DNA of 64,000 nt from Marsupella aquatica (taxonomy: Eukaryota; Marchantiophyta), in the NCBI GenBank assembly GCA_973895155.1, contig OZ316895.1, forward strand, positions 21,576,001 to 21,640,000, in the 5' to 3' direction. The notes under the pieces were generated by a model. It ran no database searches. It was not told the origin of the DNA and saw only the letters and a list, made by a program, of their open reading frames with translations. A program made the position numbers and the translations under genes. Below are positions 12,812 through 24,482 of this stretch, in pieces; position 1 is the stretch's first letter; every line of letters begins with the position of its first letter.

Positions 12812-14170
12812 GACGCTTCAATTGACAGTTATGGGCCCGGGAGAAGGATTTTTCTGTATTTACACCTGTTTTACAACGACGGATGCAATGAGTGGCTTGA
12901 AGCTGGCCATAGATACCTTCAACAAATTTTTATGTTGTAGATGCCTGAATATGGTGTAGATGGTGTGGGCTTTTTAGACGCTTTCAATTGACAGCTGTGG
13001 GTCCGGGAGAAGGATTCTGTATTTACACCTGTTTACAACGACAGATTCAATGAGTGTCTTGAAGCTGGCCATAGATAGCTTCAACAAATGTTGTAGATAG
13101 CTTCAACAAATGTTATGTTGTAGATGCCTGAATATGGTGTAGATGGTGTGGGCTTTTTAGACGCTTTCAATTGACAGTTTGTGGGTCCAGGAGAAGGATT
13201 CTGTATTTACACCTGTTTACAACGACAGATTCAATGAGTGTCTTGAAGCTGGCCATAGATAGCTTCAACAAATGTTGTAGATGCCTGAATGCATAGATAC
13301 CTTCAACAAATGTTATGTTGTAGATGCCTGAATATGGTGTAGAAGGTGTGGGATTTTTAGGTGCTTTCAATTGACAGTTATGTGCCCGGGAGAAGGATTC
13401 TGTATTTACACCTGTTTTACAAACGGCAGATGCAACGAGTGTATTGAAGCTGGCCATAGATACCTTCAAACAAATGTTGTGTTGTAGATGCCTGAATATG
13501 GTGTGAGGGTGTGGGCCCCTTTAGACGCTTTCAATTGACAGTTGTGGGTCCGGAGAAGGATTCTGTATTTACACCTGTTTTGCAACGACAGATGCAATGA
13601 GTGTCTTGAAGCTGGCCAATAGATACCTTCAACAAATGTTATGTTGAATATGGTGTAGAAGGTGTGGGCTTTTTAGACGCTTTCAATTGACAGTTGTGGG
13701 TCCGGGAGAAGGACTCTGTATTTACACCTGTTTTACAACGACAGATGCAATGAGTGTCTTGAAGCTGACCATAGATAGCTTCAACAAATGTTGTAGATGC
13801 CTGAATGCATAAATACCTTCAACATTATGTTGTAGATGCCTGAATATGGTGTAGAAGGTGTGGGATTTTTAGACGCTTTCAATTGACAGTTATGTGCCCG
13901 GGAGAAGGATTCTGTATTTACGCCTGTTTTACAATGACAGATTCAATGAGTGTCTTGAAGCTGGCTAGAGGTACCTTCAACAAATATTGTAGATGCCTGA
14001 GTATGGTGTAGAAGGTGTGGGCTATTTAGACGCTTTCAATTGGCAATTGTGGGTCCGGGAGAAGGCGATTTTGTATTTACACCTGTTTACAACGACAGAT
14101 TCAATGAGTGACTTGAAGCTGGCCATAGATACAATATGGTATGGTGTAGAAGGTGTGGGCTATTTCGAGG
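12812..14170. repeat. Minisatellite, about eight units of 152-200 bp
   Basis: The unit starts gacgctttcaattgacagtt and continues through agaaggattctgtatttacacc, gcaatgagtgtcttgaagct, ggccatagataccttcaac and agatgcctgaatatggtg. Units begin at about 12812, 12977, 13160, 13360, 13524, 13676, 13872 and 14029, and the last ends near 14170. Length differences come mainly from extra copies of an inner piece (agcttcaacaaatgttgtag), seen for example at 13077-13130. Open frames inside the array are by-products of the repeat. The array lies in the spacer directly between the two copies of the segmental duplication. Confidence 0.92.
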
Positions 14171-15804
14171 GTTAGTACTTGTGGAGGTGTGTACTTTTAA
14201 GTGTTTGATGTCAGCGTGATGAGGTGCTAGTCCAAAACTGAGGATTGTTTCCTGGCCCATGAGTGTCTATAAATTATCGACCCAGTTAAATCACACGTGT
14301 ATATATTTCCCCAGCTGCGGAGCTGTGACAGACTGCCTTATACAAACGTTATAGAAATATGACATATACTACGACACCCCTGCATACAGTGATAATGCTA
14401 GTTTTTTCCTTTCAATCAATGAATGCAGCCACATTTTGATGTGTGATTACCAGCAGGGAAGGTTATACTGGTACCGTCCAGGAAGCCAGATCCCACTTTA
14501 TTGTAAGTCGCTGGCAATTTCCTTCATATGTGGCTTTGCATTCCACGGACGAAACCCCTATGTTTACTTCTAGTATCATCATCGTCCTCGAACGAAATAA
14601 ATTGAGGCTTTCTTCGGGTGCAGGCCGTTAGATCTTTCAAAGTTTAGAACGAACACAAAGTTAGCTAACTGAAGTGAAGGTCAGGCTGCTGGATTGATTG
14701 AGATGGATTGAGATGGATGGGAGTGACGAAGTGTACTACAATTACTCCTTACAAGAGATGCATTAGCGAAATTCTGCAACTTGTTGATAGCTAATGTGGA
14801 TAGAGTCTGTGTAGTAAACATGGTTCCAGTAAGCCCCAAAATTGATCATCAATGTGATTCTGAACTCCATCACTATGTTATTCTAGACTTTCGAACGGGG
14901 CCAGAAATGGAAAACCTATAACTGATTTTTAGGCTGGCGTAAAAACGCGTATCTAGTCGCGGATGTTTTGAATACAGATTACACAAATTCAGTCAGGATG
15001 ACTAGCTAAAGAAACTTTTCTTGTTGAATTGTTCGTTCTGTTGTCGAAAACAGGACGGCCCACCCTCCTATGTTTGGCATCTGAATGTTTTGAGGAATGA
15101 CAGCCGAATGCATAGAACCGGAGTTAACTAACCTGTGAAGGACGCAACTGTTGAGTTATTGGTAAGAAAAGGTCTTAAAATGAGAAATTACGGTTGTGAG
15201 GAAGTGAAGACGATGGTGAAGACGATGACGTTTCTCATCATCCTCTTCATGCTTGAGCGTGCCTGACCAGAGCTGTGCCTGTTCTACAAAATCCGTTACT
15301 GTAAAGTCCTCTTGGGTGTCTTTAAGGTGTGTCTTGACATCCCGATTAGTGATCAGGTGTCGAAGTACTCCTTCCTTCCCTTAGAAAACAGAGGAAAGGG
15401 GCTCCTCGTAGGGTCTTGGCAACTCAGTGGTCGTGACTCTTGTCACTGGGTGTTACAGTCTTTCAGGACTTCACTCTGAGTTGGAACTTTTGCAAGCTTG
15501 TTTAGATGCCCTGCCCGTAATTGGGATGAACTACGTCGATACGCTAATGATTACTACTAGCATCATTGAAGGCACAACTTACTTGCATTTGATTGCAAGC
15601 TAGAGTAGTTAGAAAATCTGATTACTAGATTGGTCACCAAGGAGTTTCATTTCTGCTATCCATCCTTCGCTTTATCCTACTGAAGTTTCCGGGTGAACCA
15701 GTGATCTGGTTTCCTACATATTGACTGATCACTTATGCAGTTGGTCACTCTGACTGAGGAACATGTCCTTGGCCAAGATGATCACTCACCTATTTCTTAC
15801 TCCG
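14171..15804. other. Spacer between the minisatellite and duplication copy B
   Basis: Unique-looking sequence with no recognised gene, RNA or mobile element. Only short open frames occur. Confidence 0.6.
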
Positions 15805-16410
15805 TTGTTTCTATAAATTAGAACGTAGACAGCAAATGATTAATCTCACCATGATTAAAGATCCTGTCCTGAGGCAAATGTAAACTGCAAAATGGATGTG
15901 TGGGTGACATTGATAGGATGTCAAACAGTTAACTACAACAGCAAATCCAAACAACAGATCCAAATTCCACAACACAAGTAGAGTTCAGAAAGCACCAGAC
16001 GAAATCCGTTCAAAACTCTACTCCGGAGAAATCTGGCCATCTTTTTGAAGGCGCCAATTACTTTCAAGTCTGATCAATGCAGTGTATTAGTGTGGCATAC
16101 GACTCTTCACAACGAGCCCGCCCGTGAGCATGACCAACATCACACTGCCTAACCTACATGTCACCCCTAAATGAATGAATGCGAATACCTCACTTCGGCC
16201 TCCAGACGGCTAAAGAAGGAGAGCCCAAACCATGGACACGTAAAAAAGGGTGAGCACACAAATTTCAGGTGGCCAGAGAACGACAACACTGCAATGCCTA
16301 AAGACCCACGGATCATAACCAACTCGGTAATGAAACTGCGGTATTTCTTGTTCAATCCAAGACCTATTGCATTCAAATGCAGTAACTATTATACAAACTT
16401 CCAGTTCACT

Positions 16411-19126
16411 CTAGCTCACTTGAGTAATCCCGTTCCTCTGAGCTTCCTGGGATGCATTGAACGTGGGGTTTACGATTGCTGGCCTCACTTCTGTGGCGGA
16501 GGCTGAGTTCGACTTTTTCCCTACATCAGAAGGGCTCAACAGAATTGATGGCAGCTGTGGCTGCACATCACCGCCGGACAGCGGAAACGCACCGTTCTGC
16601 AAAGAGGACTGCCTTTGTAAGGTAACCTGCGGCACCTCCTGAGCATTTTGACTCACCGTTTGAATGCCTACGGGGGGATTGTTCTCAGTTGCTGCTGATT
16701 CTACATGTTGCAATTCCCTTGCTGAACCGGCGGGCGGCAGAGGAGCAGGATGCTTGGATTGACTGGCCAAAAGTGTTTGAGAGACGAGAACACTGAGTTT
16801 TGCAATAGTCGACATACGATCTTGATCCCCATGTTCCACTGTCGGTTCATCTGTACGGACCTTCTTGTGAGCCGGCTCACCTGCTCCTTGATCTTGCCCT
16901 GTCGCAGTTCCTTTAGTTTCTGGTGGGCCGGATGGAGGGTCCGTACATGTAGTGACTGTGAGAAGTGAAGTGGATTCGGGGACACCTGAAAATTCTGCTT
17001 TCGAAACACCACCACCATACATATTTTGGGCCTCAATGATCTTCTGAAGACACTTGCCTTGTGCTTCAATGGAAAGCTGCAGTTGCCTTTGAAACTGCAT
17101 AATGTTCAAGACGCTATCAGAGACCGGCACAACTCACGTACAGCTATCGCACCAAACTCAACACGTCAAGCACTGGAAAAGATGTTTCCATACGAATATG
17201 CAACCATCACACCACGCATAAGGATAAAATGTACAGCTTACCTCCAATTGCTCATGGAGTCTCTTTTGAACTTCTAGTTGCAGACGCAAGGCTTCTGTCA
17301 CCTGCATGCCACTGCAGATCCCGAAAAAAATTGTCATATCCCTCATTTTATATTATCACTACACTTCTCCACAAATTCCAAACGTAAGTTGACGTTATCA
17401 ACAACATTGCGAGACTCGTTCGTAACGCCTACCCATAATAGCAGACAATAGAATCCAGCATCTGCATTCCTCCTCATAGATTTGGTTCCAATTTTTATTT
17501 AAGAACTACCAAGTGCGGATGAGAACTTACGCATTATGGTCCAGAAGCTGCATAATGTCCTGCTTTCTTCTCTTCTCTCTCGTCGTTTCTTCAGATTCTG
17601 GTGGATCCCTTGCCAGCCTATATTTCTACAAACATCAAAGGTGAAAAAGTTGAGAAATGCGAGCCAATCCAAGTAAACCGTCTTCGCTGCATTGCATGCC
17701 CAAGCCAGTGAACCTGAAGCAGATTCAGAAATGGATACCTGAAGGTGGCTTTTGACATGGTATATAGTGAGGCCATCCACTTCCATTTCTCTCAGTACAC
17801 CCTTTGGTGTTGCCTCTGTAAGCCACGGCAGAAGAAGTATAAGTACATCCACCTGTAATCAACTGCCTGCAAATAGCTACGGTTCTATATCTATAAGGAG
17901 CATTCAACTCCCACACTCTTGTACGTGCGAGCATAATCGAACGCAAAAAAATGTCTCATTTTACACGTGAAAGAAGCGTTGTTCACCAGGATGCTAAGGA
18001 ACTTCACTTACTATCAGCACCGCCAAGATGGGCGACACCCTCCACAAAGCGTTCATGAAGCTCAGGTGTCCATCTCAAACGTTGCTTGGCCGCAGCGGTT
18101 TCTGATGAACGTGGAGCATTTTGTTGTGGTTGCGGAACAATACCTGCTGAATTTTGTCCTTGAGACGGACCCCCTACGGCTCCAATGCCTGAACCTGGAT
18201 AGTCCCTAGAGTAGACAGGCTGCAATACACTAGTTTTGTCAGTATACGTCAGCACTAGGCAAACAGCAAGACCACAGCGCCCTTCTCTAATAGCCCCGGA
18301 AACTGTGAAGAGGAAAGTGAGCGGTGACCGACTTCGACGAATTCTTCTCCACGACTCTCTAGCTTCTGTTCTCAACACATTACAGTCATTCGCTCAGCGG
18401 AAGTGTCTGTCAACTAACTCCAAAGAGGGGGACGAGGTCAGAACGTACTCGATGCATGGGTTCATCAGACAAGTCGATAGGGTCCAAATCGAAATGCGTA
18501 TAATACTGTGTGATGGACCCATTTGGTGCAGGTGGTGCAGGCTGTGGCCAACCCTTCAAATAGTCATCTCCAGCCCCAGTTGCGAAGGGCTCATTTCCTG
18601 GAGATTCCACTATTCCACCATCACTGCAATCAGTGGGAGACTCCAAAAGCATCTGCCAGGGATCTCGCAATCCATCTTCCACATCTTCTTTGTTTGAGTA
18701 AGGGTGCGTCGGCCTCTCCTCCGCCGGGTAGAGCGGTTCAGCGAGGGCCTGATTGATGGCCTGAGGTTGTGACGGAATGGGAAACACAGGAGCGTGTGAA
18801 GATGAAGAAGAGGGTGGAGGAACGAGAGAAACTTGATTGGGGTAAGTGTGAGCGGAAGCATTGGGTGAGGGCCCCGGATTCAGCACAAGCGCTCTAGACG
18901 TTTTCTTGGGACCACCCTGGTGCGCAATCAGGTAGCCCCCCGACCCTTGCTGTGGCATCGGGGGAGACTGAGGATGAGGATATGACTGAAGGTGAGATTG
19001 ATGCTGACCGGAAGGCGACGACACTTTGTTGTTGGGCAAATGTTGGCCGTAATTAAAGAGCGAAGGAGGCATAGCGAACGGCGGTGGCTGCTGGCCCCAG
19101 TTTGATTGCACCTTTAGCCTTCTCAT
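16411..19126 (-). CDS. PHR/PHL-type MYB-CC transcription factor, copy B
   Basis: Tandem paralogue of the gene at 7801-10682, with the same six-exon layout: 19126-18449, 18219-18012, 17815-17739, 17625-17531, 17311-17242, 17094-16411. The product is 603 aa. The MYB-like domain lies at about residues 271-328 and the LHEQLE motif at 371-376. The five splice phases and the lengths of exons 2 to 5 are identical in the two copies. Exon 1 is 12 bp shorter, mostly in His/Gln repeats, and the last exon is 12 bp shorter. The first codon of exon 6 is Phe, where copy A has Val, within the conserved coiled coil. The chosen ATG at 19126 matches copy A, but in this copy an upstream in-frame ATG at 19195 would add 23 residues. 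All key family motifs are intact, so both copies may work. Confidence 0.92.
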
Positions 19127-21109
19127 GGCATCAAACGACGGAGGGAAGGCTAAAATTGGCCTCTGACTCTCCGCTGTGCTGCCCCAATCCAGCATGAATC
19201 CTGACTCTTGTCACCTGTTTGTCGCTGCTTCTGCTCAGAATTCCCCCGACGCCGCCCTTCCCCTTGTTTGCCAGTTTAAAATTAGAGGGCCTGTAGCACT
19301 CACCAGCGAAGAAGAAAAATAGTAGGACCATAAACGTCGCTTCCCAACCTTCTTCACAATGTGAACTGCTTAATTCCCTTTCTTCTTACGTGTGCCTTGC
19401 AACAGACTACCACGGAGGCGAGACTACTCCCTTTCCCTCTCAGCAGAAAATTCCTTGCAAATGTGTAAAAGGCGGCCCTATCCTGTTCTCCTCGTCCCCT
19501 GCAGAAGATTCCTGTCCTCGAATGATAAAACTGCACTGCTTCCAGCCTACCTAGAAAGAGGTGAATTTATCCGTCGACCCAAAAGAAATTTCCGCTCCGC
19601 CGCCTTTTAGGCTACACACCTCGAATTCGAATCGCTAAGCCAGTGCCCCTCCCTGTCGAGTCCTTCCTTCCTTCCCGTCTTAAGTGCACGCCTGACTGTC
19701 GAGTCCGGCCAGCTGTCTATCCATACAACGCACAACTATATCCTCTGTCGAACTTACTTCGTTATCGTCCGTCCTGAGAAACACGTATATCTTACGTGCG
19801 CTCCAAGTGGAGTACAATTTATAGTTCACGCACGGAACCTAAGCCTTATTGATATCGTCGAGGTGATAACCTGTCGAAGCTGGAATGACTATCTCTGCGA
19901 CCAGACACTCTCTCGGCCTTCCTGTTGAGCAGCTGAACTATGAAATTGGGGAGCGGCAATATGCAATAATTCCCTACGCCGCCCGTGACCTTCTCGAGGT
20001 TCTTCTCTTCACCTGTTAATGAAATCTCCGGTGCGTCTTGACCCAAGCTGCGGAGACAAGGCCTTCTCTACCGTTCTCCCGAGAGCTTGTAATTGAGCAC
20101 TGCGAATAATCGGCCTCCAATTCAAAATTCCAATCAACAATCTGCAATCGCCATGCAGCTCCTTCGCAACTACGAAAACCTTACGACCCTTGCCCCACTG
20201 CAAAAGCAAAACCGACCTTTGCTCTCTTCGTCCGCCTCCTCAGATGCTCCTTCACTTTCCTCCCTTTCTTTTCTCACAACAACAGGAACTCCGGAATAAC
20301 GGGCGGACGTGCGATGATTACTGCTCAGTGAGCGCCTTCCTCTGTCTGTCTTCGTCCAGAATGTTTATCAATCAGGAGGATGAAAGTAGACCTTATCCAC
20401 AAACCAGACAGAATCCCTCGCCGGCAAAGTGAGCCTCCTTCCTGCCTGCCTCCCTTTCGTGGTTCCTCCCCTCACCTCGTCTTCGCAACTCTAATGTTCC
20501 TGCTTGCCGTCTGTCCCTCAGCTCACTCTCTCCTTCTCCAGCGGTCGTCGCTCACTCCTTAAAAAAAACGCCCAACCGACCTTGCCTGAACGTTCTCTCA
20601 CTTGAGCGCTACCACTCCACCGAACCGAAGGAACACACTACAGCAGAGCAGTGCAGGGCTTGCGATCCTCCAACAAAGATGGAACCGTAGAGCGTATCCT
20701 GCTGACCTCCTTCCCTAGCTGGCTTGCCGATTCTTTCACGAAACCTCTCACTCCACTCCAATGAGTCCAACAATCCAACCCAATCCAATTTCAATCCAAT
20801 CCACTCCTCGCCTCGCCTCGGTCAACTTCAATTTCGGCAGAGCAGCGAGAGGGAGATGACCACGAGGAGGGGAGAGGATGATTAGAAAAATGAGGACGAT
20901 GACAAAATTAACAAGGCCCACCCCCGCGCCCGAAGAATCCCCATCGCCTGCATCAGAATTCTCGCATCCTCGACCTCGAGCTCGTCCTCTACTCCCGCTC
21001 GTCGCCATCGCCACATTCGACACAGCTCACGCGCTCTTCCCTCTGTGTACAAAATCCCCACAACAGAGCTATCCGGGTGCGGACGAAAGGAATGTGTGTG
21101 ACGTAAGGA
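19127..21109 (-). promoter_or_regulatory. Upstream region (promoter and 5' leader) of PHR-like copy B
   Basis: C/T-rich sequence collinear with 10683-12727. A run of short caatcc-type repeats (about 20758-20805) occurs near the distal end. If translation starts at 19195, the first 69 bp of this interval are coding. No other gene is recognised in it. Confidence 0.5.
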
Positions 21110-21689
21110 TGTTGTGGAGTCAGTGTCTCGAGCACGATGAGTTTCGGGGACCGACTTGTCTGATCTGCCTTCTGTTAATCCCGTGCGCTTATTATTAAGA
21201 ACGAAGCCAGGATAACCGTCCGATCTCCTATTCAGTCCTTCTCTCCTGCGTTTCGACCGTCCGATTCATAGTTCAGTCCTCCGTGCATCTCGGGGCGAGA
21301 GTCCTCCCGAACCAGGGCGAGGCTGGGCTCGGTTCGGTTTATTGACCTTGTCATTTTATGACACCAGCCCATACCCTTGCTAATGTACTGTAGGCGGCAC
21401 GGACCAAAGACCAATGTAGATTCCAAGCCAAGCTCGGTCCACAACGTGCATAAATCTAGAACTACAGTAGTGCATGGACCCAGTGTTTAAACTGTTTTCG
21501 AATAATGAGCATTAAATACAAAATTACGCACCAGGTAACAATGGCCTTGACAAGAGTTTCATCTGTCGATCAACCCTCATTCTTTGAATATTTATAAAAA
21601 TGATGTCGAAAATCATTATTTGACATATATACTTCTCATTTTTTTCCATTCACATACATTTGGGTGGGACTCTAGAGTCACTATCAGCG

Positions 21690-21850
21690 TTCTCTTAATG
21701 GGAAAATTTTGCCAAATTCCACCCCCCCAGAAAGCTTTGGCCACTTTTGTTGATATTTTTCTGCCTCATTAGCCATTGTCCCACCTAATCACATGCCCAA
21801 TTAGCCAGAATCTAACCATCATCCTTAAATCTAGAGAGATCTCACAGTCA
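21690..21850. repeat. Dispersed repeat, inverted partner at 62862-63020
   Basis: The segment includes cacctaatcacatgcccaat, tagccagaatctaaccatca and taaatctagagagatct. Its reverse complement is recognisable at 62862-63020, with the same order of motifs and a neighbouring region rich in gccaaa and aaagctttggcca. The family is unknown; it is probably a non-autonomous transposon. Confidence 0.65.
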
Positions 21851-21954
21851 GGAAAGTAATCACATAAATAATATTTTGAGCATCTTCTCCTTCACACACT
21901 AGACATTTCCTACTCTGGAAAAAAAGTAAAAACCTTGAAAATAAGCTGGTCACA

Positions 21955-22003
21955 ATCTAGAGGCTTCACTCTAGAAGCTTCAACCCCAACTCTAGCTACT
22001 GAT
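21955..22003. repeat. Short dispersed repeat, inverted partner at 37335-37390
   Basis: The motif tctagaggcttcactctaga followed by ccccaactctagct recurs in reverse complement at about 37335-37390. The family is unknown. Confidence 0.55.
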
Positions 22004-23157
22004 TAAGATTATTAGTAAGACTAGACCAAAGTTTTTCCACAATTTTCAATTTGTAATTAATTTTTGCATCTCAGGCAGGCTAAGGGTTGCTCGGGCAGAG
22101 GCAATTGAGACATTGAAGGGGATATGGATGGATCTGACAATGCATAGAACAATTTTTTGATGAAGGGCTAGAAATGGTTCTGATTCTGTAAATGGATGGT
22201 GGACTATTTGATTGCTTTGAGAATATCTTATTTATACAAATTTGTAGAATGAGTAGGTACGAAGCTAGACAACACCATACAGAATCTCAGCTCAAAGCGA
22301 CTTGAGACAACTAAGTTTAATCCCTAAATTAAAGACTCTTTTGATGCAACTTAAATGGTGACTCACCCCAGTTGCATAGAAACAACAAACATCATGAAAA
22401 CTCAGAGTTGGCTAGGGAGCATAAACAAAAAAATAATAGAATAACCTTTTCGTTGGGTGAAACATAAATGGATACCAAGGCACCTCCAAGTAATAAATAG
22501 TTTTCGCAAGTGTATATATCACGCAATTGAGAATTGCAAATCCATGTACCACTATCATATGTGTGCTAGGGGTTCCGTGGACAGGTCAGGACAGAGGCTC
22601 GGGATGCCCGAGGTAGGTTCGTTTGGGCAAATTCAGACATGGGCTTGTTTGGTAATTAATTAATTAATTAACAATTGGCAAAGTCCAGACTCCAGGCTGG
22701 GGGAACAGCTCGCCGGGAGGAAACTTGCCGGTAACAATTAGGCGGTGACTTATTAGACGATGCAACTTACTCGTACGCTAATAGTAACAAGACGAAGTAA
22801 AAGACGTGAGCACCACACAAATCTGAAATAAACACTCGAAAAATAATCAACAAATCAAAATTAATTTTTAAAAATTGCAATAATATAATCACCTGTGCGG
22901 TGCATAGCCCCTTGTAGCCAGCTCTGCCGAAAATCCAGTCGATAATTCCTTGTTACAATAATAATTAAACAAGTATGTCAATTGTCTGGACTCGTCAGTT
23001 GCTCCTCGAAGATCAATTGTTGTGGGTGTTTGTAGTTTGTGCGGGCCTTTAATGTGGGATGCCTCGAAGCTACACCATGAAATCAACTAATGTGGCCTTT
23101 GCACCTGATATTTATTTGATGGGGGTCCAAGATTTTTGTGTTTCATAACCAATGTTG

Positions 23158-23206
23158 TTAAAAAAAAAAATTAAAAAAAAAAATTAAAAAAAATTAAAAA
23201 TTACAT
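23158..23206. repeat. A-rich tracts interrupted by TT
   Basis: A run of adenines broken by pairs of thymines. It could be the tail of a retroposed sequence on the plus strand, but no body for such an element is recognised upstream. Confidence 0.6.
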
Positions 23207-24180
23207 AGCTACTATAGCATGTTCATCTGGAACTTGTTTCAATATTTGTCCTCTAGCAACTACCGTTACCAGATTTGACCCACCGTGGGAATCCATGGGC
23301 AAATGGGCAAATGTACAAAATTTTCAGCATCCACCCCAGGGATCAGTTTGTGTTTGAGCCTCACTAAGACTGGTGGCAGGCAGTTGATCCCATCTTTGAC
23401 AAATTCATGGAGGTGTTGTAACAAGCTTAGTTGAATGAAATGCATTAATTTGCCCATACTGCAGGCACATATACGCAAATGGAGTGATTTTGAGGCGTAA
23501 AGCTCCTAAAACACTCCCCAAAACCTAAGAACCAGCCATGATTGTCAGAGTCATTCTTGGGTAACATTCTTTTATGGAATCTCAAGATAATATATAATTA
23601 CTCTCTACCAGTCATTGCTTTTCCCCCCTTACCCTAGTATTCACATTCATATAGATACGAATACGTGACCCAGAAAAAGTGACCAGCAATAGTGGGTGTC
23701 ACTTCACTACTCACAAAAAGTAACCTTGTGCTGCAATGGAGCCAAAATCAATTCTCATTCCAATTAAGAGGATAGACAACTACTATTGCGTTGGGCCCTG
23801 GAGTAACTTCTCTCTTATGGGACTATGGGAGGCTCAGTGACCCCAAAGTCTATCTCCTTCCAATTTGGTTGTCATGGTGCTATTGCGAGGGAGAACTTAA
23901 CCGGGCTTGATTTGAATGGCTAAAAATCTGACTTCCTTTCTGTTCACCCAATTGTACTCTACAAGGGGATTTTTTGGTCCCCACGTTTAATTGATGGGGC
24001 TCTTTTATTACCCCTTAAAATTTAAGGAAAGCTGCCAAGAAAGGTCGCCGTGGGATTCACTAGCTTTCATAGGAAGCGTCAATCACGGTCAACTAGAATC
24101 GAGGTGGTTATGGTGAGATGGTGAAGCTTCATATGTGGGTCCTCATATGCAAACATGAATGTTACGATTGTTTGAAATTT

Positions 24181-24223
24181 TTGGAATGTTTCATTTCCCT
24201 TTTATTGAAATGAAACATTCCAA
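24181..24223. repeat. Perfect 17-bp inverted repeat (hairpin)
   Basis: ttggaatgtttcatttc at 24181-24197 is the exact reverse complement of 24207-24223, with a 9-nt loop (ccttttatt). No gene ends here, so it is unlikely to be a terminator. It may be a remnant of a foldback element. Confidence 0.85.
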
Positions 24224-24364
24224 CCAGTATAAATATATATAACTTTTTAGGAGGAAAGAATTTCCCCCTTCTAAAAAATCTCTTGGATACTAACTGAATC
24301 CCCAATCTTCAGTAGGGACCACTAAGCCAGAAATATACCATAGTCATAACTTAGCTGGTGATCA

Positions 24365-24482
24365 AAACTTAAACTTCCCTCCATACTTTCACGGACCATT
24401 GGCCAAAGAAAAGGCCAATGAAAGTTTTGCCAAAGAAATGGCCGATGGACTTTCAAAAAGTATGGAGGGAAGTTAAAGTTTC
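24365..24482. repeat. Foldback (MITE-like) inverted repeat
   Basis: The left arm, 24365-24404 (contains aacttccctccatacttt), pairs with the right arm, about 24440-24482 (contains aaagtatggagggaagtt). The middle is built from repeated ggccaaagaaa/ggccgaagaaa pieces. The piece cacggaccattggcc near 24390 recurs as gcggaccattggcc at 24483-24496, just outside the right arm. The structure would form a long hairpin. No transposase frame is seen. Confidence 0.75.

Larger units (their letters stand above)
15805..21109. repeat. Segmental duplication, copy B (PHR-like gene plus flanks)
   Basis: This is the collinear partner of 7160-12727. It is slightly shorter, with small deletions scattered in introns, in the Gln/His-rich first exon and in the upstream region. 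Confidence 0.9.

Noticed and set aside
13167-14175. Open frames inside the minisatellite
   Set aside because: They repeat with the tandem unit and are broken by unit-length changes.
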